This document shows positions 12,901-25,079 of a DNA stretch of 64,000 nucleotides, piece after piece. Below the pieces are notes generated by a model. The model ran no database searches, was not told the DNA's origin, and saw only the letters and a list, made by a program, of their open reading frames with translations. The position numbers and the translations under genes are program-made. Every line of letters starts with the position of its first letter. The stretch's first letter is position 1. The stretch comes from Sinonovacula constricta (lineage: Eukaryota; Mollusca; Bivalvia; Cardiida; Solecurtidae): positions 21,311,407 through 21,375,406 of the forward strand of contig CM017572.1 in the NCBI GenBank assembly GCA_007844125.1, written 5' to 3'.

Positions 12901-15900
12901 GAATATTCGAATATTCGTTAACATCACTACTAATAATATGACACATTATATAAATAGGTCTTATAAGGTGCAATTCCTGTTGGCGCCATTTCTGTATAAC
13001 TGCGATAGGGTAACAGAAAAGTATCATCAATCTAACGAGAGAGAAAAAACGGTACAGTGAGAGCAAAAAAAATAGAAAAAAATGTTTTGAATGTTGTAAA
13101 CAAATCACCAAATAATTGTCTGTATAATTGACTGTATTCAGAATTTTAATGTCAAATGTCCATGTCGCCTTTCGTGCAAGTTTATCATAGTTAAGTGCTT
13201 CTAAAGCTTTTTATTTTTGACAAGTAAATGTTGTTGCTAGTAAAGAGATTGAAAAGCAATCTTATCTTTAGGTTTCATGTAATCTGCTTAATGGGATACA
13301 AGTTTAGAATCTACGAACTGTTAAGACCAGTCACGAATATGCACAAGTGAAAGAAACTTTCAATGTTGACGCCATTTCAGGGGGCGGAGAGAAGGAAGCA
13401 CTGCATGGGCCCCTTCAAAGATATAAACAAAATATAAAACAAAATAATTTCAATCAAGCCAACATTTTCATAAATCAAAAAAAAAATCCCAGCCGTTCAT
13501 GTACCGTGTCAATATAGTGTTAACCAACACATTATGACAAGATATGATTCACAGATGGTCGTGAATAGACTGATTTATGTTCGGAGTCTTACCACTCTGG
13601 AATGTGTAGCCGCCATGGAATCAGCTAGAAATTCCTAAGCAACACCCTTACAGCCTCTTCACATGCTATAGCTCCATCAGTAATTCAATTAATGATTATT
13701 TTTCTTCTAAGTCACCCGCCTTCGTGTCATTCACATGCACCTTTTCTGCAATCTAATAAAAGATTCATCGCACGAGTAGGGGTTTAAACACAAATGTGTG
13801 TGCAGATGTAGGAAAAAGGTGCAATGACATAAAGTTTCGGCTTTAAAGTAAAAGATGGTGCCAATTAGAGATAATAGACTGATGTGGACAGTGCTTTTAA
13901 TGTTGGGTTTTTATTTACAGTCTACAGTTGTTGGTGTTGCTGAAAAAAGTTGCTTCCTTATTTCAATGCCATTCCAAATTTAAAATATTTAAATCTATTT
14001 GAGCACAATTTCATAACAAAGCACACAATGTTTAAACAAATTCAAACTTAAATTAGTCGTTGTTTCATGTGCTTGGTTATTTCAAACTTAAATACATGCA
14101 CATTACATAGTTTACGTGTGTTTTTTTATTCCCATGGAAAATACGTCAGGTCAGAGAAAATCTATCTGCATAAGTTTATGTTCCGCTGGCGAAAACATCG
14201 GCAATATGTGAATAAACAGTTTTCCTTCCAATAGTTCCCGATTCTCCCATGTGTATGACATAAAACAGGAGCAGTTTCAAGCAGAGAAAGGTCCCGAGTA
14301 TATCAAAATATCTCCGAATGTCATCTGATACCTTGACGAGACATCATCGATGCCTCTAGAAAAACTATAATTCGAGGAAGCATTCTCGAGCCTTCCCAGT
14401 GGCTCTGGAAAGCTCAAGTTATGACCACATAACAAAAAACTTCGACCAGGGATTTCTGTGCAAGCAATGATTTTTTTTTTCTCACTATTCCGAAGACTCA
14501 AAAAGCGTCAGTTTATATGGCACGAACTGTCCAGTGTTCCTGGTACACACTTTGCTGGTTTTTCCAAGATTTACCGAGACGCAGGGAAATCTGTTCCCAA
14601 CTCCTGTCGTGGATCAACGATTTCCATTGGGATAGATCTACGGATCAAAGAATGACCATTGCGACTGAGCTTAGAATTGCCCTAAACATCTCAAATAACT
14701 GTCATCATTTTTTTAAATTCCAGACGGTTTCGGAGAATACGGACTTGATGACGCGAGCAAGAGGCCCCGGACAACTATTACAGCAAAGCAGCTTGAGGCC
14801 CTAAAGCGAGCATACAACGAGAGCCCTAAACCCGCCAGGCACGTGCGAGAACAACTAAGCGCAGAGACCGGTCTGGACATGCGCGTGGTGCAAGTCTGGT
14901 TTCAGAACAGGTTAGTAAAGTAATTGATGATACATGACGTATGGATTACGTCATCATTACGATCACACAAGGGGTTCATCTCAAAGTTGTTACTCGATCG
15001 AAATCAGAATTAGCACGATGTACATAGCCTTTGGTGTGTATTGCTTTTGGTTGGATCCATCCTTGAAGAATTTGCTGTAACCAAGAAACAAAATTTACAT
15101 GAAATATTTAACCTTACGTGAAGAAATGAACGTATAAATAAGTAGAAGTTGTATTTTTGTTTCAAAAGAAGCAGCATATGTTTGATTTGTATTCTTTTCT
15201 GCCTTTGTGTATTGAAGTTCTCAATACTTTTTGCAAATTGCAAATTTAGTTAAATCTTGGAAATTGCTAGTATTTATCATAGCGGTCTCAGTGAAGTTAA
15301 ATCAAAGCATCATTACACAGCCTATGTAACTTGTCTGCATTTTAAAGTATTAGTAGCAGAAATTTCCAGATGGATTTTGCAATGAAGGATGCTATGGCTA
15401 AGTGACTTGTCTTCTGTCAATATATCAAGGACCGTGCACGGAAATTTTATTTTAAATTTCTTGATTATTTTAACCATGTAAAACTGCACGATGCCTGGAA
15501 TGTGCTTGACAGTTTGTGTTGATCTTTCTAGACGGGCGAAAGAAAAGCGCTTAAAGAAGGACGCGGGTCGACAAAGATGGAGTCCATATCTTCGACAGTT
15601 GAAGAAAAATGGCGACCTCGACAGCTCAATGAGCGACGACAGGTCTGAAGACGGCATGAACGATTACCACAGTGAGTATCCGAATTGTTCCCACGTGATC
15701 CATCGTTCAAATGAGGTCACGTGCTTGCATAAATTAGCATATATTAAGAGACGCCGACCGTGCGCCAATAAACCCGAATGAAGTGCTGGTCTGGGTTAAT
15801 ATTTGCATAGTGGAACTATTTCCCGCGGCGGAGTCTTTCAGGCTCGCTGTCTCATGAATAACATTACATGTAATATTTTATTGACAAGTCTAACAGTCTG

Positions 15901-18024
15901 TGAACCAGATTAATACGGCGTGAATTGTGAGCTTATTTTTATAGCCTCTGGTCTTTATAATGCAGATGTATCAACTACATGTTTGCACAAAATTTGAATC
16001 GGCCAAAAATAAGTTTGGTCGGTATCTAGTGATGTACACATGTATTTTGTAAAGAAACTCTAAAAACGATTTTTGGACGACGTAATATTGTGATTACATT
16101 TAAAGACAATCCGTTTGTAAAGCGAATAAGTATTTTAATGTATTACAAAAAGGATAGCAAGGGAAACACTACATAGGTGTATCTTTAAAATTGATTTCAG
16201 TTTCAGAACGCAGATGGCATATACTATATCAAATGTTATTGTCAGTAGACCCAAGACAGCTATCGTGATTTATCAACAGATCTAAGGGTTAAGTAAGAAC
16301 ATTACTTTGTTACCATGAAGAAACGGCACATAAACATAATAACTGTTCCATAAGAAATTGACAGATTCGGTAGGAAAAAGAGGCGCTTAAAATAACCATC
16401 AATATATCTGTCATGATTGAATGAAAAAACAAAGCATCACTAAATACCATTTTGCCGCAGGGGTCGTATTTTTGACGATTCTTAGTTTGTTCTTTCTTAT
16501 TTAAACTATGAAAGTTTCTAAAATTTGGGGAAAAATCTTAAATTTGGATAAATCTTAAGAAATATCTCAGATTTAATCCTTTTAATACTTAAGTAAAATC
16601 TTAGTCATTTTTTCTTACTAAATAAGAAAATCTGAAGAAAGTTCTTAGATTAAATGGGTTTTTTGAATGAAATTTGGAGTACAATCATTATATCTAAGAA
16701 AATATTTAATTTAAGAAAATTTCTTACTTTTATGTCAGAAAAATAACTTAGGATTCTTTATGAATACGACCCTTGGTCGCTCTATAAACGACTGACAGGG
16801 TTCTGCATCTACAGAAAGCAGATACTCTTTGCAGAAAAAAAGAATGCCTCAACTCAACCTTGTATAATAGACCGTCTGTATATTAAATGCGTTTGCTGTT
16901 TGATTCAAAAGATAAGAACATACTTATTAATCTCGGCCTTTTTATCAAAAAAGCATCCTTAGTAAGAAGGAACATAAGTGTAAATAATACATGAAGTTTA
17001 TTCTCTAATGTTGTTTCTTTTATGTCTTTAATAATGCAACTATCACACAAAAAGCTTATTATAGTGTCATTTTTATTTCTTCTCTTTCATATTAAAAACT
17101 AAACCGGATACTATATTTGTATATTGAATTATAATACGATCATGTACATGAACACAAACCTGAAAAAATATGTTCTGTTCTGTTCTGTACAGCATGGCAA
17201 CATTGAACTGGTGTTCGACAATGTAATCGCACAACCTCGGAAAATGTTCGTTATTGCATAAAAATACGCAAAAAAAATCGTTGTCCTTCAGACAGTTTCT
17301 CACCGATTACATAAAACTGCGAATATGCATAAGATCAAGTTTAATGTTGCAAAATAATAGCATGCGTTGTGATTTCTGTTCTGATACAACTGACCACAAA
17401 TGTCATTTTGACTTTTTAATGTTCGATCGCAATAAATATTGCCGGAAAAAGAAACTGAGTGGCATCTTATTGTACAATCTAAATGCACTGAATTATACCA
17501 TTAATTTCCGAAAGTTTGTATACTTTCTTAAATTGGATTTACGCTGAACGTAGAAAGAAAACATGCGTAGATATCCAGGCTTTGCAATTTCAGAATTACG
17601 ACACAAATAACTTCAACTGCTTAAAAATGAGTACTAAAATGTGTTTTCCATTTTGTTCCTTCCAGTAGATGTCGATGATATGGATCCCGGCTCAGTTCAC
17701 AGTGGTCGCTTGTCTAGTGATATATTTTCCGGTTCCATGGATCACGAACATTCTCTCGGCGCCCACGGACCCCACGGGACGCCTGGTACACCGCCCATGG
17801 ACAACTGGGGACCATACGGCGCTATGATGTCCGGACCTGGCTTTCTAGAGCGGCGATCTCCGAACGCACCCATGAACGGACATATTATGCCCTTGGATGG
17901 CATGCCACCCATGATGGGCGGACCAATGGTTCCCCGGATGTTGCCACCGGAGATGGCCGATAATGGCCGAGCGTATCCAGAATACGGCCATCAGCAGAAT
18001 TCAAATCACGTGGAAGTGTATTGA
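3738..18024 (+). CDS. LHX3/4: LIM-homeobox transcription factor, Lhx3/4 (Lim3) class; five exons, 5' incomplete
   Basis: Coding exons are 3738-3912, 10158-10366, 14724-14910, 15532-15671 and 17666-18024. All have AG/GT borders and the reading frame closes across every intron, giving 355 residues from Ala at 3740 to a TGA stop. LIM1 is residues 5-54 (CAGC...CKDD), LIM2 is residues 64-118 (CAGC...CKSD), and the homeodomain is about residues 139-198, with WFQNRR, Gln at position 50 and Asn at position 51. The run [12 protein letters not shown] after the homeodomain and the phrase ILDRF in LIM1 are typical of Lhx3/4 and not of Lhx1/5, Apterous or Islet. Lhx3/4 proteins are nuclear DNA-binding factors that specify motor neurons and, in vertebrates, pituitary cells; they act with LDB and Islet partners. 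The C-terminal tail is rich in Met, Pro and Gly and shows little vertebrate similarity. The N-terminal exon is missing: vertebrate genes have a short variable first exon that joins just before IPxCAGC, in the same phase as seen here. Confidence 0.95.
5930..6430. promoter_or_regulatory. Candidate conserved non-coding island in Lhx3/4 intron
   Basis: The stretch is visibly richer in G+C than its flanks, carries no repeat family and no long open frame. It includes a local inverted motif around GACCGGC/GCCGGCC at about 6095-6115. Introns of developmental homeobox genes often hold enhancers, so this is an inference from context. Confidence 0.25.
7800..8150 (+). repeat. Diverged tandem duplication, spacing about 223 bp
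   Basis: The segment starting with TTTCATATTGTA at 7818 and again at 8042 continues with similar but diverged bases (ATCG-CACCGATTGGAAGC against ATCGGCGCCGATTAAAAGC, then ATATAGATGAGAAT-like bases). It is old and degraded. Confidence 0.45.
8497..8692. mobile_element. Degenerate family H MITE
   Basis: It opens with GGGGTCGTACTTATAACGAA and contains the CTTAGATT and AAGAAAAT phrases of the copy at 16459. The right end keeps only ACGATTCTTAAA. Confidence 0.5.
8902..9000 (+). mobile_element. SINE A fragment
   Basis: The bases GCTGGTGGTTCTACCC and, further on, TATGATCATACT match the 3' half of SINE A. It is truncated at both ends. Confidence 0.5.
9007..9384. mobile_element. Inverted-repeat element in Lhx3/4 intron
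   Basis: The left arm 9007-9050 and the reverse complement of the right arm 9332-9384 share CGGAAC, CTCGG, TAATT and AATCATCCCTCGGATGTAT, with a small gap. The interior has no coding signal. It looks like a MITE or a foldback element. Confidence 0.55.
10158..10366 (+). CDS. LHX3/4: Lhx3/4 exon encoding LIM domain 2
   Basis: The exon follows TTTTTTCAG and ends before GTGAGT. It codes [19 protein letters not shown] and then the block [19 protein letters not shown], nearly identical to vertebrate Lhx3 in pattern. It is 209 nt long and joins phase 2 to phase 1. The intron before it is about 6.2 kb. Confidence 0.94.
11025..11215 (+). repeat. Dispersed repeat G, copy 1
   Basis: It shares CACATACATGTA, AAGCTTT, TATATAT, GTATT(C/T)ACTG and ATAACGT(C/T)GAATG in the same order with 44890-45100. 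A CCACCCCACCCC-rich stretch precedes both. Confidence 0.5.
11340..11735. promoter_or_regulatory. Candidate conserved non-coding island
   Basis: This block is repeat-free and more balanced in base composition than the surrounding intron, with a CACGTG E-box at about 11502. A 105-codon open frame exists on the - strand but resembles no family. Enhancer function is an inference. Confidence 0.3.
12083..12222 (+). repeat. Repeat C fragment
   Basis: It shares GCAACATATTC, ATTCACATGCAAGCCAAA, GATGAGTCATTTAA and ACCGCC with longer copies at 24425 and 25080. Confidence 0.7.
12721..12813. mobile_element. Near-perfect hairpin element
   Basis: The left arm 12721-12758 pairs with 12775-12813 with about three differences, around a loop of 16 bases. 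Both arms carry ACATGCGGTCATTAAAA. It could be a small palindromic MITE or a foldback element, or encode an RNA hairpin. Confidence 0.65.
13560..13800. promoter_or_regulatory. Candidate non-coding regulatory island with homeodomain-type sites
   Basis: The stretch includes AATTCAATTAATGATTA near 13683, a cluster of TAAT cores, in a repeat-free, balanced-composition background. Self- or cross-regulation by homeodomain proteins is possible but only inferred. Confidence 0.25.
14225..14660. promoter_or_regulatory. Candidate conserved non-coding island before the homeodomain exon
   Basis: It is repeat-free and richer in G+C than its flanks. Open frames occur on both strands (14277-14501 on -, 14458-14655 on +), but neither has a recognisable domain, so I treat it as intronic non-coding DNA. 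Confidence 0.25.
14724..14910 (+). CDS. LHX3/4: Lhx3/4 exon encoding most of the homeodomain
   Basis: The exon starts after AAATTCCAG and ends before GTTAGT. It codes a short linker ([12 protein letters not shown]) and then [19 protein letters not shown] through VVQVWFQN. The exon boundary falls inside the WFQNR/R motif, the usual intron position for this class. The motif [20 protein letters not shown] is diagnostic for Lhx3/4. Confidence 0.95.
15532..15671 (+). CDS. LHX3/4: Lhx3/4 exon encoding homeodomain end and basic tail
   Basis: The exon starts after TCTTTCTAG and codes [17 protein letters not shown], then an acidic stretch with many Ser and Asp residues. The coding frame ends with a single base before GTGAGT. 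GRQRW is the start of the short Lhx3/4-specific segment after the homeodomain. The acidic stretch [12 protein letters not shown] matches the Ser/Asp-rich position of vertebrate homologues only in composition. Confidence 0.93.
15672..17665 (+). other. Lhx3/4 last intron
   Basis: The first 230 bp after the donor are G+C-richer and contain ATTTGCAT at about 15802, a POU-type octamer. A family H MITE occupies 16459-16774. The rest is AT-rich with no coding signal. Confidence 0.5.
16459..16774. mobile_element. MITE family H, best copy
   Basis: The left end reads AGGGGTCGTATTTTTGACGA and the right end in reverse complement AAGGGTCGTATTCATAAAGA, both followed by ATTCTTAG or ATCCTAAG. The interior is full of CTTAGATT- and AAGAAAAT-like phrases. 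No target duplication was recognised. Confidence 0.65.
17666..18024 (+). CDS. LHX3/4: Lhx3/4 terminal coding exon
   Basis: The exon begins after TCCTTCCAG, adds TA to the split Ile codon and codes 118 residues ending in NSNHVEVY and TGA. The tail contains several Met-Pro and Gly-Pro clusters and no recognisable domain. The rich codon content and lack of stops contrast with the AT-rich intron before it. A polyadenylation-type hexamer follows at 18271. Confidence 0.92.
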
Positions 18025-20000
18025 CGCCATATCTATAGCAGCTGACGTAATAGTGGGCGAGGTTTGTCATTATGAAATCATAAATGAACAAGTATTGTAG
18101 AACGAACAATGCTGGCATTGAAACTGTGAAGTGATTTGAGAGGTCAGCATTTCGTCACTGTGTTCATTATGTTTGTAAATTTGCAAACAACTAACGGCCA
18201 GGTGTTAACTTAAAATCCGGACAAAGGCTGCAATATTTGGGAAGGAATGTGAGTCACAGAAAGCCTGGAAAATAAATCGACAAGAAAGATGTGACATTTT
18301 GAAACAGTCGTGGAACGGTTTGGCTGTTCCACTGACATGTTGGTAACAGAGGCAGAAGGTCAGGTCATATCAGCGAATACCTTAAATAGAAGAGAAATGT
18401 AGGTCTAACATTGCTTAAATATTGTTTTGACTGCATAGTGAGTTTTAAAATAGTAGTGTACGAGAAACTTGGTCGTTGTATAGGGATATCTTGATTTAGA
18501 GTTGTCCACTATTCGGAGATCAACTTGCTTATCGCAATTTTGGATGAGTACTTGTATATACATGTATCTAGTCAAGTTACTGTTAAATAGGTCTACGGAT
18601 ATTTATACCATTATTGTAGCAAAGGAAATTAAAAACATATTTTTATGAACAAAAAACTAAAACTATATTATTATTATATACAGGGGTAGGTTCATAAATG
18701 GCAACATAGTTAATCAGGAGGCGGTCTATATAAAACAGGAAAAAGACATGTTTCTGTTTGATATTTTGTTACATCACACCGATACAATAATTGCCACAAT
18801 GGAGACGTTCAAAGGTGTTTTTTTTAGAGGAAAACTTCAGACGTATAACTGAGTAGAACCACCGGTCAACTGGAAGACCTTTCCATATGGAAGTTCTCGT
18901 CCCGACCCTGACTCATTGCGCCACACAATGAGGCCACTGAGGAGTTATCAGTCGGTGTCGTCGCTCACCAAGATACTAACATATTTATTGTTCGGTAATC
19001 TAGATGCAAGATTTTTAAAAATTTTGCATGCGTTTCGCTTATTCTAAAATTCAGCAATTGACGGTAGATAATATCTGGTTAAAACACTCATACTTTGCAT
19101 GTCTAGTCAACAGATACATGTACGTCTTAAAGGGGGTAGCCGACAGTTTGCCTATATCGAAGTCATGTCACAATACTTTACCGCTGTTACTGCTTTGGAG
19201 GATCAGGGCTTCACTTCTGCATAATCTCATACTTCAGTAAAAGTAAAGGCGGTTTTGAACACGACCTACATTGTTAGACAGTACAAAAAGCGATAAAAAC
19301 ACACTTCAATAACTTCAAATCTATAATAAATATGCACGAAAATCTTCTCTGCTAAAAATAGATATCGACGTCAGAGCAGAATAACCTTGGTGACGATATA
19401 ACGTAATCTCAAAAGTTAGTTGTCACGTGGTTTTATTAAGTAAAATATAGCTATCTCTGCAGCGTTGCTCAGATAGGAATAATCTGTTTGTAATGATGAA
19501 TGGGCATTTATGTTTCACTGTTCACACTGATCTAGGAAATCAATGAGCAGTATTTTGCGAGCTCTTTTCAGTTAACAATGACTTGAGGAAAACAGGTTAT
19601 TGGAGGAAAATATTTTGGTCCAAACTGTCGGCTACCTCCTCTAAGTTTAGTACTTAACGTCAATTCGGAAATGGAGAAGTAATCATGCGAAAAATAAATG
19701 TTGGATTATATGACGTCACATTAAATGATGTTATATTTCTTCGTTCTTACTTTACAATTGACGTTTAAGTAGTAAATATAATGATGTGTATCAAATACAT
19801 GTAGAATATTGTTTTTTCGTTTACAATGACAACGTAGAAACATTAATATATGTGTATCAGTATGTGTAGATATACCATGAGCAGCAACCAACTGTGTTAA
19901 CCGTTCTTTGTATGGATCTTTGTGACGTCACATCCGGTTTTGCATTCATAGGGCTCGAGTTGAAAGATTTTGTAATAAATGTTATTAATTATACATCTGT
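18025..20000 (+). other. Probable 3' UTR of Lhx3/4 with polyadenylation signals
   Basis: AATAAA hexamers occur at 18271-18276 and 19974-19979; either could end the transcript. No other coding signal is seen, and a SINE A fragment lies at 18846-18960 on the - strand. The end of the mRNA cannot be fixed from sequence alone. Confidence 0.4.
18846..18960 (-). mobile_element. SINE A fragment with degraded head
   Basis: It reads GTAGAACCACCGG, GGAAGACC, then GAGGAGTTATCAGTCGG, which is the reverse complement of the SINE A body and tRNA-like head. Confidence 0.6.
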
Positions 20001-20783
20001 TTATCCTTTCTCCACTGCTAATTTTATATCAAAATGTTTATATAACATGAAATCTTTGAAATTTTTATAGGGGAAAATCAAATAGTTACATTTTGAGTAT
20101 GTAATGCCTACAGTCCGATTTACTTCATTTATCACATGATTCTCATGTTTTCCATTCAATACACCTATAACATATTGTGTTATATTACACTAGTGTAACA
20201 CAGCTTTTTTACTGATGACGTCATCTTCATAATGAAGATCGTTTCATACCACTACTTCATCAAGTAGTGTTGTTAAAAATTCGTAAAATCGTATATTGGT
20301 GACTAAAAACCATTTGATAAACAAGTATATGTATTACTTCTGACAAAAGAAACATTTGATCATAGCGTCTGAAAATTTGGGTAATTGATTTTCTTATTTC
20401 AATTAACTATCTCGAGCCCTCTGATAGCATGACTGGCAGTGAGTTATGTTTGGTTATGTATATATCCCCTTTGTGTACGATGTTATACAACGTTCAGTTC
20501 TGTCAAAGACTTTTTCGAAATTCAATCGTTTGATTGGTCAGATTTAAAATAACTTTGAATTTGACCAATCGTTTTTAGAAACGAATTCATTCTTTGTAGA
20601 ATTATTCAATCGGAACCCTTTCTGATCATTGTTTCACCATGAAAACGGAATTACCCGAAGAGTGCCAATTAGGGCTCAACGTTTTATAACAGAGACCTCT
20701 GGTACCCTCTTTATGTTCTTGTAGAAGTATGCGCCGGATACTTGCCCTTATTGTTATAACATGGGGCATGGTTCCCCTTTATG

Positions 20784-20829
20784 ATTCCCAGGCTTTTTAA
20801 GACTATAAGTTTTTTTAAAAGCCTGGGAA
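20784..20829. repeat. Short hairpin
   Basis: TTCCCAGGCTTTTTA at 20785-20799 pairs with the segment ending AAAAGCCTGGGAA at 20829. The stem is about 15 bp, too short for a typical pre-miRNA. Confidence 0.5.
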
Positions 20830-21358
20830 ACACTTGTTTTATATTTCGGAGTTTGTTTGTGTATGTTTATTTGATATGTGATGGACGTGCTCTGTGCTAT
20901 TGTCTTTTTATTTATTATGGGAACATGGGCGATGTGAATAAATAGATGACACGGTCTATTTCAATATTAAGATTTTTTATATTATTTTATTGAAAAAAGG
21001 ACTTACGAATTTCTAATTTCGGTAAAGTCATGCATATCGAAAGTCAATTTTATAAAGTTCTGATCTCAACGTCTTATTGTATAAAATCTTTATCTAAGAG
21101 AGATTAAAACTAAAACGAGAAAGGTGAGGTAACCACAAAATCTATCGTTTTTTGTTTGTTTCCTTGTTTGTTTCATTGCTTTATTTTAACGGTCAATTTT
21201 CTTATCTTGACAGCGATTCTTATTTTATTTTTAGATAATAACATGTGCTTCAATATACGGATAAAGTGAATATGCCTGTTTTGTTATGTGTTTAAAATGG
21301 TTTTAATACCAGATTTAACTTTTAATTGTAACAGCTGTCTCAAGAAATCCTCTTCCTC

Positions 21359-21425
21359 CGTCATCATCATCATCATCATCATCACCATCATCATCAACAT
21401 AATCATCATTAATATAGTCATAATC

Positions 21426-21469
<44 letters not shown>

Positions 21470-21715
21470 ATATTATCATCATCATAACCATCATTACCAT
21501 TATCATCATCATCATTACCACCATCATCATCATCATCATCATCACCATCAATATCAATATCATCATCATTACCATCATCATCCTAATCATTAACAACAAC
21601 AACATCATCATCATCAATACCATCATCATTACCATCATCATCATCATTATCATCACCATCAATATCATCATCATAACTATCATCATCATCATCATTATTA
21701 TCATTATCATCATAA
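21359..21715. repeat. Long imperfect (CAT)n microsatellite
   Basis: About 350 bp of CAT/CAC/AAT trinucleotides, interrupted. The long His-rich and Met/Asp-rich reading frames on the two strands are products of the repeat. Confidence 0.97.
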
Positions 21716-22242
21716 TTTATAATCATTTTGTCTTATACATATTTCCTATTTATGAGAAAAAGATATATATCTGTGCAATATTATAATATTGTTAAAACGT
21801 TGGATTTAAAACAATAATTCTACTGAATTTGATTTAGCTCGTGCTTAAAGATGTTCTGTAATCCATTTTTAAGCAATGCGGTACCGAAGTTAAGAAAGAA
21901 TAATTGCTCTGAATTTTCTTAAATTCTGCACCTTAGCTGGTAATAATTAGCCGAATATTTAAGCAGGTATAGTTTATCTTAGTTTTGCCGTATAGATGTG
22001 TTGGGATTAATTTAAAAAAAACACCCTAATGTTATAACAAAGACAAATGAATATTTTATGTGAAAATATTTGGTATATAACTTTAATTTTGTGTAGACTA
22101 TATGATTAAGAATTTGTGACAGAAGTTATATGACTGTTATTTGCGTATAGATTTTGTTCTTTATTATTATTTATGTTTTGTGTGGATCAATAAATGATCA
22201 ATTGATATAGATTTGATTTTCTTTTGTGTTTTATCCAACCAT

Positions 22243-22372
<130 letters not shown>

Positions 22373-23410
22373 GTTTTGGGGTTTTTTGGTCAAGTAAGCA
22401 AAAACGTTAATGAACCACAATTAATTATTGCATTTAAAACAATACCCCTGATACTATCATTATGTCCTAACACGGTGTCCATAGAAAATAATTATTTTGT
22501 CTTGAGGTCGGGAGGAATCTAAAGCGTCGTGACGCTTTTCCAATATTTTAGTGCTTATGAGCTCAACTATCTGGTATATCTCCTATCTGCGCATGCGTTA
22601 ATTTACGTCATATGTCTACGTCCGTCACAACCAATACGCTGATAGGCTTGATAGATTTAAATAAATAGGACGTGCGGATTGTGTGATACTATGTGTCATT
22701 TAACTACGAAAGAATAAACTTCTATTTTATTTTTTTAAGTATTTTATTACAAATTATATTTTAACAATTTAACCTCAGTTTGTTTTCTGGCGAGAACTTC
22801 AACACAATAATGTTAAAACATCGAAAAGTGTGTAAGCTAATTTCTCAATGCCAAATGAGTTTCACTAAATTATTCACAGTGTTACGAATATTAGAAATGG
22901 TTGTTTTGCATTGAGCCTGCGTATGAGATATGCTGACATTTTTAATTTCTTTTGTGTTTTATGGCATACCGTACTTACAAATGAATGACACTGGAATATA
23001 TTGCATATTTTCCTGAAAATGAACCGTCAGGCTATCGCCGAGTTTTGGCGGATGTCTATTGCTAAACGACTATTCGATAAATGCACTGACCTCTTGAGTG
23101 GCATGTTTGTTGTTGTTATATTTTTCCCAACAATTAAAGTGTATAATCAAATAAAAGAATAATTAACGTGTAAACTTTTGGTCCATTTTTTTTTACCGTT
23201 TTCCACCGATGTATACTGGAGAAAACATAACGACATCAAAGTGCAATATCTTTGAATCATCATCAAGCCAGATGGTCAGAATTGGTGAAATTTACATTGA
23301 TTAAATTTTTGTTCAAACAAGTCAAACATTGTTACACTACGATAAATAAAGGCCAGAGATGTGTCTAAATTTTAAGAATATTCTCTTTCGTATTTTGAAT
23401 TTATGGATGC

Positions 23411-23425
23411 TGTTTGTTTGTTTGT

Positions 23426-23468
<43 letters not shown>

Positions 23469-23646
23469 CTTATTTATTTACTTATTTATTAAGTTTATCG
23501 TTCCACCAGCAGTATTTCAGTTATCTGGAGACGGTGTCCACTTGAAGCAGATATAGTGCTGCCTTCACTGTGTAAAGCAATGCCGTGAACCCCTGACGCC
23601 GGGCCAACCAGTCGTGGAACTACCGATTGCGCTACCAATGCCGGTT
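23411..23646 (-). mobile_element. SINE D copy with expanded TTTA tail
   Basis: The body TCAGTTATCTGGAGACGGTG and CTGCCTTCACTGTG match SINE D. The left end is a TTTG/TTTA run at 23411-23490, which on the - strand is the 3' tail of the SINE, expanded into a microsatellite. The tRNA-like head is mostly lost. Confidence 0.75.
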
Positions 23647-24424
23647 TTGTTTTGTTGTTTTTTGTTTGTTTTTGTTTTTGTTGTTTTTCTTCAAAAATTG
23701 ATATAAGAGGTGTCTCCTTTTTAGAAATAAGAAAATTTCAAATATTCTGTCATATCATCCAGGGATGGATCCAGGGGTGGGGGGATATTATATATAAATA
23801 ACAAAAACCTTATTTTATGTTTCGTCACAGTAGTCGATCATAGCCAATAATTGCATCGGGCATATCCGTTAAACACGCCGGAAGTAGTCTGATTTTTCCG
23901 ACCCAAGGTGAATTATTTTATTTGTGCTGTTCCGAGTTAATAATTTTCTTTATATTCTGAATAAGACAAAACTGGCCTTCCTCTCTTTTGAGTCGGGATT
24001 CTCTCCTCCGCCATTGTTATTTACGAATTAAGGGTCTTGGTCGTAAGTAAATGCTGGTTACAGGGTAATACGAACGCTGACATAACTTATTAGAACATTT
24101 CAAGATTCGACCGAAGTAATTTAAAAAAAAAATATGACTCTGCAGTGCTAAAACATTTGTAAATTTTATGATTTTGGTTGACTTATTTGAAACAACTATG
24201 GACAAACAGCCATTATAGACGTCCTATAATAGATCTCAGTTTTACACCAACTTCGGTGATGAAATTCCAAACCATATACTTCTTGTTTAGCTCAACCGCC
24301 ACGTAAATCTTCGAATTGCTCATACGGTAATATACGTCAGTCATAAACACCACGCTGATTGGCTAGATAGTGTCGTAAAACTCAAAATTGATATGAATAA
24401 GAACATATAACAAAGTCTTATGAG

Positions 24425-24800
24425 CATTGCAACATATTCGACGATATGACAAGGTACAGGACAAGGAGATTCACATGCAAGCCAAAGGTAAAAGTAAGAA
24501 AGAACAAATCGCTGATGAGTCATTTAACAAAAAGAGCCAACCCACCAGTTACCGCCTTAGAACGGTCAGTCGGCAAAAGGGACCGATTTAGGTTCTTAAA
24601 CTGGTTATACAGAGCTATAATCTCGCACTTCCTGTGTGTTTTCTCAAATGCAAGATCAAAAGAAAGCAAATATAATTGTGTGAAAAAAATGTCCAAGCGC
24701 TGACGTTTTCTTTGATAAGATAAGAAGAAAGTTGTGACGTCATTGAAAAAAAAATGTCCACATAGTATTTAGAACAGAGAAAGTATTATTTCTATTAGAA
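24425..24800 (+). repeat. Repeat C, long copy 1
   Basis: It shares with 25080-25430 the blocks ATTGCAACATAT, AACAAAAAGAGC, TACAGAGCT, CGCACTTCCTG, AAATGTCCAAGCGCTGACGT and CCACATAGTATTTAGAA. No coding potential or clear terminal repeats were seen, so it may be a non-autonomous element of unknown class. Confidence 0.75.
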
Positions 24801-25079
24801 GAACTACACAAAATTGTTGATGATTGTAAATGAAATTCTTTTTGAATCAAGACAAAAATGACGAGAGAAGTGTAAATGGTTGTAGCATCCTGTTCATGTG
24901 AAGATGGAATTGAGGAACGAAACTCAAGTGTTCATCGAAGGAAATATACGTAACAATCCTTATAGATAAATTAAATGACAACATTGATTACAAGCAAGGG
25001 GGGATAATTTAAGACCGTCACACTGTACAGGTAACATTGTTGTAATCATGAATAAAAAATAAGGACGGAGTAATATAAA

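Larger units (their letters stand above)
10367..14723 (+). other. Lhx3/4 intron between LIM2 and homeodomain exons
   Basis: It holds repeat G at 11025-11215, G+C-richer islands at about 11340-11735, 13560-13800 and 14225-14660, a repeat C fragment at 12083-12222 and a hairpin element at 12721-12813. No additional exon is evident. Confidence 0.55.

Noticed and set aside
20784..20829. microRNA precursor
   Set aside because: The stem of about 15 bp is too short.
21288..21713. His-rich and Met/Asp-rich open frames
   Set aside because: They translate a (CAT)n microsatellite on each strand.
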